Part shown: positions 19,001 through 26,902 of the stretch, piece by piece
Numbering within the stretch: the first letter of the stretch is position 1
Layout of the letters: the number at the start of each line of letters is the position of its first letter
Assembly: GCA_947498765.1 (NCBI GenBank)
Contig: CANMLG010000004.1
Coordinates: 99,163-163,162 of the forward strand
Direction: 5' to 3'
DNA from: an uncultured Aquimarina sp.
GTDB taxonomy: Bacteria; Bacteroidota; Bacteroidia; Flavobacteriales; Flavobacteriaceae
DNA length: 64,000 nucleotides
Translations under genes and position numbers: made by a program
Notes under the pieces: generated by a model
Databases searched by the model: none
Told to the model about the DNA's origin: nothing
Seen by the model: the letters and a program-made list of their open reading frames with translations, nothing else

Positions 19001-20919
19001 CGATTAATGAAGCGACGGAATTACGTAACAATATGTCCGATAGTAGATCGGATGCTAATTTGCCAGATTCAGGATCTGTCCAACAAATAGCAGTTAGCCG
19101 TTTACTTAATGATCTTGAGGAGTATTTGAATGAATATTTTGTTCAAAATGAAGAAATTGTACCTAGGGTACTAGCCATATTAAGAATTAGTGTTTTAGAG
19201 CATAGAGGAGACGAGCAATTCATGCAACATTTTACTGCCGAAGCTTTAGCAAAAGCCTTGGCAATGAGTATTTCTATAGCAGGAATCGTAGCGGCATTGA
19301 GATTTGTGCCGTATATAGGTTTTGCACTTTCTGCTACTATAGGTAAAATATTAAAAAGGTATGGGATTGCTACCGATGTTGGAAGTGTAATAGCGATAGC
19401 TGCTTTCTTAAGAAAATCATCAGAGGCAGGCTCATTTCATAGTGCAAGAGTTTGGGGCTATATAGCTAAGTTTATGCTAAGTGAAATAGGGCAATTATTA
19501 CAAGGTTTTGCAGTAAGTTCTGTAATGGATACCTTTCAAGTAGCACGTTCGGTAGTAAGAAATAGACAACACACTAGCGTAAATGAAGTGATGCGTGACT
19601 TGGAACCTTTGACCAAAGAACCCGAACTCAAAGAAATTCTTAGAGAAGATTTAGAAAGTTTACGAGAAGAAGTTATTCTAGATGGTGGCGGAAATGAAAG
19701 TAATCCTAAACTGGAACTTATCGATGATGTTTTATTACGATTGAATTCGAATCAACCTGATAGACTTATAACTCCTGATATTGATGGACTCCGTCCAGGA
19801 GAGGGAGATAGTATTATTCGCGCAGACGGTACTGTGTCTATAGCAGGAGAAACACATGGACTTAGTGTTACTTATAGAGATGGACGCCTTATTATTCGTA
19901 TTTGTTCGGACTGTGATGGTTTTATTGGAGCTTTAGATCATGCTATTGGAATAGCACAACAAAGAGGGCATTCAGAAGCTGAAAGTTTGTTGGTTAGTTT
20001 GAAGGAAGATACTGTGAATTTGCAAAGAAGAATCAATCGAGAAGAAATTAATATTGAAGATGCTACCCCAGATTTAAATGCCCTAAAAGAACGTTTAAGA
20101 ACCTTAGCAAGCAATCATACCGAAGTAGATCAAGTAATGCATGAGGCTATGGGGTTGAATAGAGATGCAGTAGACATGTCAGCGTCTTCGACAGCCTTAG
20201 AACCGTTAAGTGGCGGAAGAATGATTAGTGAGTCTAGTCGATTGGTTGAAAATGCTTCGGGTGAAATCATACAAATTGATGAAGCAGCGATTCCTTCGGG
20301 AGTGCGTCCAGGTGAGACTTTTGATATTAATGGCGAAAGTTATATCTATTATGGAGATGCACAACAGCGTATGCTTGTCGAAGAAGGGTTTAGTGGAAGA
20401 GATATAGATGCATTGGGGGGTAGAGCTCGAGTTATGGAATCGCATGATATGGGGGTAGAGCAAGGTCGATTAAAAGCAGATGCGGATGGATTATCTTTAA
20501 TAGACCTAAATCCGCCAGATCAATATCTTGGGTTATTTGGAAGAGGGGTAGATGATTTTGCAAGAAGAGGAAATGTCTTTTATATACTAGAGTACAAAGG
20601 GGGTAGTGCAGAATTAGGGCAAACACGTACAGGTGGCGAACAAATGAGTGATCGATGGATAGGAACAAAACTGGCTGAAATCACATTTCATTATAGAGAT
20701 GCTAATGGAGATTTAGCAATCCTTCCAATGGTTAATCAATTACTTAGAGCTGCACACGGAGGAAGACTTCGAGGAAAAGTATATACTACGCGATGGAATG
20801 ATACTCGAACAGGGCCATTGCCTACAGAAACGGTAGACATAAGATATAATAGAGATGCTGTTCAAAGCGCTTTTGATACAAGATTACAAAGATTAAGGGA
20901 GCAAAATGGATTATTATAA
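16054..20919 (+). CDS. eCIS cargo candidate 2: giant DUF4157 protein with C-terminal REase-fold nuclease-like toxin
   Basis: A 1621-residue putative effector starting at TTG; no in-frame ATG precedes the conserved leader, which supports that start. The shared N-terminus (PFFKKE, IQTKLTIGQPNDKYEVEAD, residues 22-68) and one KCNQCEEKEKLQKKE motif (Cys 140/143) are followed by DUF4157 at about 268-355 with HELTH at 347-351. A long low-similarity middle section includes a hydrophobic helical pair near 1065-1120 and a strand-rich piece with CSDC, a type of module seen before toxin domains in polymorphic toxins. The end (about 1490-1621) has D1500, E1513-Y-K1515-G-G and QMSDRWI (1530-1536), the D...ExK...Q..W pattern of restriction-endonuclease-fold toxins. 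The likely action is nucleic-acid cleavage in the target cell. The nuclease family is inferred from motif spacing only. Confidence 0.78.
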   Translation: MKTAEALHKNSAATNHIQKKQEPFFKKEGQGDFFAKSNDNLDSFFDSNTIQTKLTIGQPNDKYEVEADTVADKVVQRLAHPNVKAAEQTAVSETILNGENQIEKRGNNILQQKPIFESKIEQSDVELQTKLSPPLIQKKCNQCEEKEKLQKKEDQGIEEEGLEIQQQPIFEHKAEQSKVTRQAELQQLNKGKENNISTTQNTSTDIQTKSLINTSVTEEKFQKKEEELLETNEEIQDKLSETEVPLPPDDESVQTKSNDSVPKVSSNLQSRLNLSKGGGSAMGSEIKTSMGSAFGTDFNDVKIHTGSEAVQMSDELGAQAFTHGNDIYFNEGKYNINSTSGKHLLAHELTHTVQQRSAPHAIQKSDDEFIEQEFTEENLLAYTCVGLKRILTSIVKNSFITLFSVEDDSQDFFTVFMEQFSELLNNYTNLDLSEEDISTIEGRAWELSQIEATFNELTYSYPTAVLWLKDYLGLPPEVAEVGGRLSYGNQFFINTISADITYYLLNPFDGRFQESESYVYCPVLTLADLQTFFSGYVQSWTTHDGFIELEFIGALEGLIALRDAFSDPRLTEDERVAIGTEISRVSRYILLLDQELEPLRDTLEAGEERLEAEGASELEFFLDSNADRIDAIESNAATETNTLASLGNGIELLQNESIDQLDNSQYPIFNDGLEVSPDAAFPETTDETTLDMMRDLSDRIDSQSEALESLREEVIPSNPSYNFDEFIQMYDQWFAFFSPAARDSDPFYRQMDTLITGLYGYMGYAGVEGGIGRAFLMEQFANSVAGNLGGANGSFASTIGSNRPHRRESLTGTAENVDYQFGEFFGNTNSSSSFSGEQQSAERTLSRETVESEEGFNELRRMREARASRSEIEGEAIERGVMVSGRGGPIYLLPEERHQNLFSYLMTTTVLNLNGEYVPVNEQRVMPENVAEYLLAQTQHYNTLQEAHTPGVGDGTTRFRGVEFGEAGSTNRYLEGGTGSNTSINEATELRNNMSDSRSDANLPDSGSVQQIAVSRLLNDLEEYLNEYFVQNEEIVPRVLAILRISVLEHRGDEQFMQHFTAEALAKALAMSISIAGIVAALRFVPYIGFALSATIGKILKRYGIATDVGSVIAIAAFLRKSSEAGSFHSARVWGYIAKFMLSEIGQLLQGFAVSSVMDTFQVARSVVRNRQHTSVNEVMRDLEPLTKEPELKEILREDLESLREEVILDGGGNESNPKLELIDDVLLRLNSNQPDRLITPDIDGLRPGEGDSIIRADGTVSIAGETHGLSVTYRDGRLIIRICSDCDGFIGALDHAIGIAQQRGHSEAESLLVSLKEDTVNLQRRINREEINIEDATPDLNALKERLRTLASNHTEVDQVMHEAMGLNRDAVDMSASSTALEPLSGGRMISESSRLVENASGEIIQIDEAAIPSGVRPGETFDINGESYIYYGDAQQRMLVEEGFSGRDIDALGGRARVMESHDMGVEQGRLKADADGLSLIDLNPPDQYLGLFGRGVDDFARRGNVFYILEYKGGSAELGQTRTGGEQMSDRWIGTKLAEITFHYRDANGDLAILPMVNQLLRAAHGGRLRGKVYTTRWNDTRTGPLPTETVDIRYNRDAVQSAFDTRLQRLREQNGLL

Positions 20920-20941
20920 AAAATTAATATAAATATCAACC

Positions 20942-22357
20942 ATGGCAACAAACAAAAATTACACACCGACCGAAGTCCAAATTTGGAATCGTTTAACCTG
21001 CGATGCCATACATTATGTAAACATGTCACCAACATTAGCTTCCCGAGCTTTAGCAATGGTGCATACGGCGATGTATGATGCCTGGACTAATTATAATAAT
21101 AGTGGTGATGAGGTAAGTACCACCACAGGTAGGCGATTACAACGCCCTAGTGCCGAATGTAATCCTAAAAATAGAGAAATCACCTATAGTCATGCGGCAT
21201 TTACGGTATTGCAAGCCTTGTTTTGGTTGGATTTACCGGCCGAAAAGAAAAATATATTTCGCGATTTTATGTGTACCCTTAATTTTGATCCCGACGATAG
21301 GAACTTAGAACCTACAAACCCCGCAGGTTTAGGGAATTTATGTGGTAAGTTGATCATTGATTGCCGGTTAGGAGATTTTGCCAATCAGTATGGTACATTA
21401 GAGGATGGTCGATATGTTGATTTTACCAATTATTGTCCAGTAAATCCACCCATTCCGCAGCCACTTAAATATGAAGATCGTTGGCAGCCTTTGTTAATAA
21501 ATCATAAGCCACAACAATTTTTAACGCCACACTGGGGGTTAGTCAAAGCATTTGCTTTGGAATGGGGAGGTGAGTTTAGACCACAGTCACCTATAACATG
21601 TAGCGATAAGGAATACAAGGCACAAGCCGATATGATATTGGAACATAGTGCTTGTTTAACAGATGAACAAAAACTAATAGCCGAGTTTTGGGCGGGGATG
21701 CATGAGGATAAATTTGAAGATAGCCCCAAGGATGGTGATTTGAATCGATCAGCAACTCCACCAGAACAATGTTGTAGACAGGCACGTTATTTGTCAAATA
21801 AATATCATCACAAAAACGCTTTTGATATCAAAATGTTTTTTGTGCTATCCAATGCCTTATTAGATGCAGGTATTGCCGCATGGGATAGTAAAGTAGCCTA
21901 TGATTATGTGAGACCAATATCAGCCATTCGAGAATTATATCGAGGTAAAACAATCAAAGCTTGGGGAGGCCCATGTGAGGGTACTAAGGAAATTGAAGGC
22001 GAAAATTGGATTCCATATATTCCAACGCCTCCTTTTGCCGAGTATGTGTCGGGGCATAGTACGTTTAGCGCTGCTGCAGAAGAGGTATTGACCTCATTTT
22101 GTAACAAAAGTAGGTATGGAGAATCGGTAACGATTCCCAAGGGAGGTTCTAAAATAGAACCTGGCTGTACACCATGTGAAAATATTACATTAGAATGGAA
22201 AGTACTTAAGGATGCGGCAAACGAAGCCGGTATTTCAAGACTTTATGGAGGTATTCATTTTAAGGCAGGAGATATGGAAGGTCGTAGACTAGGCTATAAA
22301 GTGGGTTGTGCAGTTTGGGATAAGGCCAATGAGTATTTTAATGGGAAATTGGGCTAG
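20942..22357 (+). CDS. Vanadium-dependent haloperoxidase / PAP2-superfamily enzyme within the eCIS cargo island
   Basis: A 471-residue enzyme with the full vanadate/phosphate-binding signature of the PAP2/haloperoxidase superfamily: K317-x6-R324-P325, then S370-G371-H372-S373 (VSGHST), then S432-R433-x5-H439. In vanadium haloperoxidases the first Lys and Arg, the SGH residues and the last Arg and His hold the metal or act on peroxide; in acid phosphatases the same set binds phosphate, so halide oxidation is likely but not proven. Length, the helical N-terminus (MSPTLASRALAMVHTAMYDAW, read in parts) and the RPISAIR variant favour the bacterial haloperoxidase-like branch. I see no signal peptide, unlike many exported relatives. 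It begins 22 bases after cargo candidate 2 and precedes the ParA gene, on the operon strand, so it could be cargo or a modifying enzyme. Confidence 0.85.
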   Translation: MATNKNYTPTEVQIWNRLTCDAIHYVNMSPTLASRALAMVHTAMYDAWTNYNNSGDEVSTTTGRRLQRPSAECNPKNREITYSHAAFTVLQALFWLDLPAEKKNIFRDFMCTLNFDPDDRNLEPTNPAGLGNLCGKLIIDCRLGDFANQYGTLEDGRYVDFTNYCPVNPPIPQPLKYEDRWQPLLINHKPQQFLTPHWGLVKAFALEWGGEFRPQSPITCSDKEYKAQADMILEHSACLTDEQKLIAEFWAGMHEDKFEDSPKDGDLNRSATPPEQCCRQARYLSNKYHHKNAFDIKMFFVLSNALLDAGIAAWDSKVAYDYVRPISAIRELYRGKTIKAWGGPCEGTKEIEGENWIPYIPTPPFAEYVSGHSTFSAAAEEVLTSFCNKSRYGESVTIPKGGSKIEPGCTPCENITLEWKVLKDAANEAGISRLYGGIHFKAGDMEGRRLGYKVGCAVWDKANEYFNGKLG

Positions 22358-22452
22358 TAAGTAATTACATAATGTAGTGGTAAAGTGTTGATTTTTAGTT
22401 AAATTGTAGAGAGGTGTCTGGTGGTAAAATTTAATTTGTAGTAGTTTTAGAT

Positions 22453-23217
22453 ATGAAAGTAATCTCAGTAGCAAATTTTAAAGGCGGAGTAGGTAAAACT
22501 ACCACGGTAATCAATCTGGCAGCAGGCTTAAAAAAACAAGGAAAAAAAGTGTTATTGATTGATGTGGACCCTCAAGCCAATCTTTCACAGTCACTAGGCA
22601 TTACAGATGAAATTGAACAGTCTATTTATACGGTGCTCCATAAAGAAGCCTTTGGGGAACCTGCAAAATTGCTGGATGTAAAACTGGAAGCTTCTGGTTT
22701 AGATTTGATTCCGGCATCATTAGATTTAGCTGGTGCCGAATTAGAATTAGCAAGTGTATATGGAAGGGAGCAAATAGTAGCGCAATTAATAAAACCTTTA
22801 AAAGAGTATGATTTTATTTTTATTGATTGTCCACCATCAATGGGAATGTTAACCATTAATGCTTTGGTAAGTAGCCATTATGTGTTAATACCGCTTCAGG
22901 CAGAATTTTTACCTTTAAAAGGAGTGCGAAGTTTTTTAAAACACCTTGAATTGGTAAAAAAAATGAATAAAAAGATCAAGTTATTAGGTTTTGTGTTGAC
23001 CAAATTTGATCAACGTAAAAAAATGAATCAACAAGTGAAATTGGAACTCGAAGAAGAATTTTCGGAAAAGGTAATTTTTAACACCTTCATACGGAGTAAT
23101 ATTTCGTTAGCCAACGCGCAAGAACAAGGGAAAGATATTTTTTCCTATGATAAAAATGCTAATGGCGCGAAAGATTACCAAGCCTTAACGGAAGAATTTT
23201 TAGAAAAGTTCAAGTAG
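22453..23217 (+). CDS. ParA-family ATPase
   Basis: A 254-residue ParA/MinD-type ATPase with the deviant Walker A box at residues 10-17 (KGGVGKTT), the switch I region DPQANLSQSLG, and Walker B FIFIDCPPS. Such proteins pattern plasmids, chromosomes or large protein cargo along the nucleoid or membrane through ATP-dependent dimerisation. There is no ParB, no parS-like cluster and no replication gene nearby, so it is unlikely to be a plasmid partition remnant. It sits 95 bases after the haloperoxidase and 35 bases before cargo candidate 3, inside the eCIS island, which suggests a role in positioning particles or loading cargo. That role is inference; the family assignment is firm. Confidence 0.92.
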   Translation: MKVISVANFKGGVGKTTTVINLAAGLKKQGKKVLLIDVDPQANLSQSLGITDEIEQSIYTVLHKEAFGEPAKLLDVKLEASGLDLIPASLDLAGAELELASVYGREQIVAQLIKPLKEYDFIFIDCPPSMGMLTINALVSSHYVLIPLQAEFLPLKGVRSFLKHLELVKKMNKKIKLLGFVLTKFDQRKKMNQQVKLELEEEFSEKVIFNTFIRSNISLANAQEQGKDIFSYDKNANGAKDYQALTEEFLEKFK

Positions 23218-23252
23218 GTTTACAATTGGTGTAAAAGTAAAATTGAGTAATT

Positions 23253-25076
23253 ATGAAAGCAATATTTTCTAGCAGCAGAAATAAGATTCCTCATAATAAT
23301 GAAGGAAAAGAACATAAAGAGACTCCTTTTTTTTCAAAAGAAAGTAGGCAGCCGTTTTTTACTATACCCAATGGAGGAGTTGTCCAAACAAAATTGACAG
23401 TAGGGGAGCCAGGAGATAAGTATGAAAAGGAAGCAGATTCTATGGCTGATGCCGTAGTGAATAAATCAATTTCTAAACCAGCTATTCAAAATAAAGAAAT
23501 AAGTTCTATACAACGCGAATCACTTGCTACGCCATTGGAAGATGAAAAATTGGGTACAGCTGAACAGCGTATGGAAGAGGATAAATTGATACAAGAAAAG
23601 CCTGAAATACAGCGAATGGAGCATCCTGAAGAAGAAATGCTGAATAAAATGGATAACGAAGAAGAGGAACCTATTCAGAAAATGGGAATGGCTGGTACCG
23701 ATAAAGATGAGGAATTACAGGCAAAAAGTAATTCAAGCACATCTAACACTGCTAGTACAGCAGTAGCGAATAAAATTTCAAGTAAGTCGGGTAAGGGAAA
23801 AAGAATGTCAAACCAAACTAAGGCAGAAATGGAAGGATCTTTTGGGGTGGATTTTAGTAATGTCAATATACATACAGACCAAACCGCCGTTTCCTTAAAT
23901 AAGGAACTAGGTGCACAAGCTTTTACCCACGGGAATGATGTGTTTTTTAATTCTGGGAAATACAATCCAGATTCTAGTCAAGGGAAACATTTATTAGCGC
24001 ATGAATTAACACATGTAATACAACAAGACAAAAAAAGTAGGTTAAAAGTTCAAAAAAGAGGAGAATCCCATGGGCAATCAGCTACGGGATCTTCTCGTCA
24101 TTTAATAAGTGATTTAACAACACCGATAACAGTGGGATCTGCACCTAGGTTTGAATTGATTCAACATGGGGCTGAATTATGGAATCCTGATACCGAAGTA
24201 ACTTACCGGTGGAGTATTACCGATAATACATCTGGAAATGTTGTTTTTAAAGAAACAACAACAGAGCCAACAACAAGAATCAGAGCTTCCAGAGCAGGTA
24301 ATTATGCTGTAAATGTCACTGTTTTAGGTAATGGTCAACCAGCAGCTACCTCTATAACGATGAATCAGACGGTTGAAGCTGAGGATAGTTTTTTGACCAC
24401 AAATTTATCAGGAGCAACAGATGGGCAAGCGAGTACGTATCGTGAATTAGTAAATGATTTTAGACCTTATATTAATGATGGAGCAACAGCTACTGGAGCT
24501 AATGGTATTACACCAAGGTTTTTAGCTTCGGTTTTGTTTATTGAAGTTTTAAATAGACCTAAAGAAGGAAGGGAAGACGAATTAGAAGGTGTGGGAGAGG
24601 CTATAGGAGATTTACAACAAGGAGAAGGCTTATATCCTTGGCAAAAAGTGGATAGATCAATTGGGGTAGGACAGATAAAATCTAGCACTGCCGCAATGGT
24701 AATGGGAACTACACCCTGGGTTGATCAAGAACGAGGAGATAGAGCAGCTGGTCGAGAAAGAACAGAAAGTAATTACGAAGCATTAAGTGCAGATCAAAAA
24801 GCAGCTATTTTTCAAATATTGAGATGGCCAAAATCAAATATTGCTATGGCAGCTAGATTATTGGCAACATTAAAGAATAGAGCCAATAGATTTCCAACAC
24901 TAACCAGAAGCGAATTTGGAAATGATGAGCATGCTGTAGGTGTAATTGCATCAGAATACAATTTAGGACCATCAGATACTTTAGCCGATGATGCAAGAGC
25001 ATCTTGGTATGGAAGAAACGTATGGGATTCAATGAATAATGATATCATTTTAAGAAATTATTTTAATAATTTATAA
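23253..25076 (+). CDS. eCIS cargo candidate 3: DUF4157 protein with lysozyme/lytic-transglycosylase-like end
   Basis: A 607-residue putative effector. The leader (TPFFSKE, then VQTKLTVGEPGDKYEKEAD, residues 24-62) resembles that of the other two. DUF4157 spans about 175-258 with HELTH at 250-254. Residues 290-375 look like a beta-sandwich (TYRWSITDNTSGNVVF, AGNYAVNVTV), as in PKD/Ig-like modules. The C-terminal 220 residues resemble lysozyme-fold glycan hydrolases: E431 in FLASVLFIE as the possible catalytic acid, SIGVGQIKSSTA at 469-480, and EYNLG at 568-572, the GxxQ and YN motifs of transglycosylases. The likely target is peptidoglycan, which would make a bacterial prey plausible. The stop codon overlaps the start of the next gene. 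The enzyme class is inferred from motifs. Confidence 0.77.
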   Translation: MKAIFSSSRNKIPHNNEGKEHKETPFFSKESRQPFFTIPNGGVVQTKLTVGEPGDKYEKEADSMADAVVNKSISKPAIQNKEISSIQRESLATPLEDEKLGTAEQRMEEDKLIQEKPEIQRMEHPEEEMLNKMDNEEEEPIQKMGMAGTDKDEELQAKSNSSTSNTASTAVANKISSKSGKGKRMSNQTKAEMEGSFGVDFSNVNIHTDQTAVSLNKELGAQAFTHGNDVFFNSGKYNPDSSQGKHLLAHELTHVIQQDKKSRLKVQKRGESHGQSATGSSRHLISDLTTPITVGSAPRFELIQHGAELWNPDTEVTYRWSITDNTSGNVVFKETTTEPTTRIRASRAGNYAVNVTVLGNGQPAATSITMNQTVEAEDSFLTTNLSGATDGQASTYRELVNDFRPYINDGATATGANGITPRFLASVLFIEVLNRPKEGREDELEGVGEAIGDLQQGEGLYPWQKVDRSIGVGQIKSSTAAMVMGTTPWVDQERGDRAAGRERTESNYEALSADQKAAIFQILRWPKSNIAMAARLLATLKNRANRFPTLTRSEFGNDEHAVGVIASEYNLGPSDTLADDARASWYGRNVWDSMNNDIILRNYFNNL

Positions 25077-25372
25077 TGAAAGACATGTCCATAACAACTT
25101 TATGTGTAGCCATAACTATTTTTTTTTGTGTTGTCACGCTATCGATATTAGTATATAATTCTTATTGGTATACTGGTAATCATTGGTTTTTATTTGGAAC
25201 TTGGGTTGATAGAGTTTTGTTAAAATATAAATTTTGGTGTGCCATTGTATTATCTGTTCCACTACTCATTCCTTTGTTATTAAAAGTATCAAAATGGAAT
25301 ATTATAGTAGCATTGTGTAGTATAATTTCTTTTGGATTTTTATATACCTCCTTTAATACACTTACGGATTAA
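25076..25372 (+). CDS. Small integral membrane protein overlapping cargo 3 (candidate immunity protein)
   Basis: A 98-residue protein with three predicted membrane segments (about residues 5-28, 53-67 and 73-91) and an aromatic loop between the first two (YWYTGNHWFLFGTW). Its ATG shares one base with the stop of cargo candidate 3 (TAATG), so the two are translationally coupled. Small membrane proteins tightly linked to a cell-wall-degrading toxin are often immunity or release factors: either a protective protein in the envelope or a holin-like protein that lets the hydrolase reach the wall. I recognise no family, and both roles are inferred from position and topology. The base composition matches its neighbours. 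Confidence 0.6.
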   Translation: MKDMSITTLCVAITIFFCVVTLSILVYNSYWYTGNHWFLFGTWVDRVLLKYKFWCAIVLSVPLLIPLLLKVSKWNIIVALCSIISFGFLYTSFNTLTD

Positions 25373-25432
25373 ATGACTTAGCTAAAAGAAGTACTTTGTG
25401 TAAAATGATAGTGATAAAACACATTTTGATTT

Positions 25433-26746
25433 ATGATTCCTCTAGAATTTAATTTCCTAAAAGAAATAATAGAATATCGTTTAGATGTTTATTTCAACCC
25501 CGATAATGAAATTTATAAACCAAAAATACCTACGGTAAAAAAATGGTCCATTCAATTGCCCGAAGATTTAAAAAATAGAAACCTAAGTACAGATGAAAAA
25601 ACACTACTCTTATTGGCATTAGTTCCTCATGTAGATAGTGGTTTTTTGGATAGTGTAATTCAAAACAAGTTGCAATCAACAGGTGATTTCCCTCAGTTAG
25701 GAGGTATTCGAGGGAAAAACTTTAGGGGTTTTTTACCTACAGGTGAAACCGCACTTTTTTTATTGGCAGGAACTGATTTTGAACAGAGAAAAGAGATGTA
25801 TAAATTGTTTAGTTCTGATCATTTTTTTGTTAAAAATCACATTTTATGGTTGGATGATGCGCCAAATAATGAGCCAAAAATGAGTGGGAAATTGGTGTTA
25901 TCCTCAGAATATGTAGAGCTTTTTTTATTAGGAAAAGCAAGTAAGCCAAGCTTTAGTATGAAATTTCCTGCTCAAGTGATTGAAACTGAAATGGAGTGGG
26001 AGGATTTGGTATTAAACGAAGAAACAAATCAGCAAATAAAGGAGTTGCAAACTTGGGTTACTCATGGAGATACGTTGTTGAATGAATGGGGAATGTCCAA
26101 AAAGATAAAACCTGGTTATAGGGTCTTATTTCACGGCCCCCCAGGAACAGGAAAAACCTTAACCGCAAATTTATTAGGTAAATATACAGGTAAGGATGTC
26201 TATAAAATTGATCTTTCCATGGTGGTTTCTAAATTTATAGGCGAGACAGAAAAGAATTTAGCAAACCTGCTCGCTAAAGCAGAAAAAACTGAAAACATTT
26301 TATTTTTTGATGAAGCCGACGCTCTATTTGGTAAGAGGACTAATGTAAGGGATGCTCATGATAAATATGCTAATCAAGAAGTGTCTTATTTGCTGCAAAG
26401 AATAGAGGGGTATAAAGGGCTGGTTATTTTAAGTTCGAATTTAAAAAGTAATATTGATGAGGCTTTTGTGCGTCGTTTTCAATCTATAATTCATTTTCCA
26501 CTACCAAAACCATCTGAAAGATTATTAATTTGGCAAAAAGCTTTCCCTAATATCATAAAATTAGATGATGATGTGGATGTGTTACAGTTAGCTCAAAAGT
26601 ATGATTTGTCAGGAGCTGAAATTATGAATATTGTACAATATGCTTGTTTGTGTACTTTGGGGAATAATAATGAAACAATTCATTTAACAGATATTACTAA
26701 CGGTATACAAAGAGAGTATCAAAAAGGTGGCAAAATAATGCGATGA
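25433..26746 (+). CDS. AAA+ ATPase of the eCIS locus (Afp15-like)
   Basis: A 437-residue ATPase. The N-terminal 200 residues are a domain specific to eCIS ATPases (EYRLDVYF, then FRGFLPTGETALFLLAGTD near 98-115). The AAA+ core has Walker A GPPGTGKT at 235-242, Walker B ILFFDEAD at 289-296, a sensor-1-like ILSSN near 332-336 and an arginine-finger region FVRRF at 345-349. Afp15 and related proteins are conserved eCIS components needed to assemble or mature the particle in the cytoplasm. It is the last gene of the locus; a 156-base gap with a poor AT-rich sequence follows. It lies 60 bases after the small membrane protein and is probably in the same transcript, though TACTTTG at 25392-25398 leaves room for a promoter. 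Confidence 0.9.
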   Translation: MIPLEFNFLKEIIEYRLDVYFNPDNEIYKPKIPTVKKWSIQLPEDLKNRNLSTDEKTLLLLALVPHVDSGFLDSVIQNKLQSTGDFPQLGGIRGKNFRGFLPTGETALFLLAGTDFEQRKEMYKLFSSDHFFVKNHILWLDDAPNNEPKMSGKLVLSSEYVELFLLGKASKPSFSMKFPAQVIETEMEWEDLVLNEETNQQIKELQTWVTHGDTLLNEWGMSKKIKPGYRVLFHGPPGTGKTLTANLLGKYTGKDVYKIDLSMVVSKFIGETEKNLANLLAKAEKTENILFFDEADALFGKRTNVRDAHDKYANQEVSYLLQRIEGYKGLVILSSNLKSNIDEAFVRRFQSIIHFPLPKPSERLLIWQKAFPNIIKLDDDVDVLQLAQKYDLSGAEIMNIVQYACLCTLGNNNETIHLTDITNGIQREYQKGGKIMR

Positions 26747-26902
26747 TTTATAGGCTTTTTTAAGTAAGAACATTTAAAAAGTTTAAAGAAATTCTGTTTT
26801 TAAAATTTTATTTTAAATGATTTTTAAAAATCAAGTTAAAATATTTAAAGTGATTGGAATACTATGTATATTTAAAATTAAACACAAATCAAAAACTATC
26901 TT

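Noticed and set aside
22453..23217. Plasmid partition remnant
   Set aside because: No ParB, centromere-like repeats or replication gene is present; the gene is embedded in the eCIS island with matching composition.
1..26746. Prophage
   Set aside because: The tail-like genes lack any integrase, terminase, capsid, portal, or lysis cassette, and the AAA+ ATPase and DUF4157 cargo are eCIS features.
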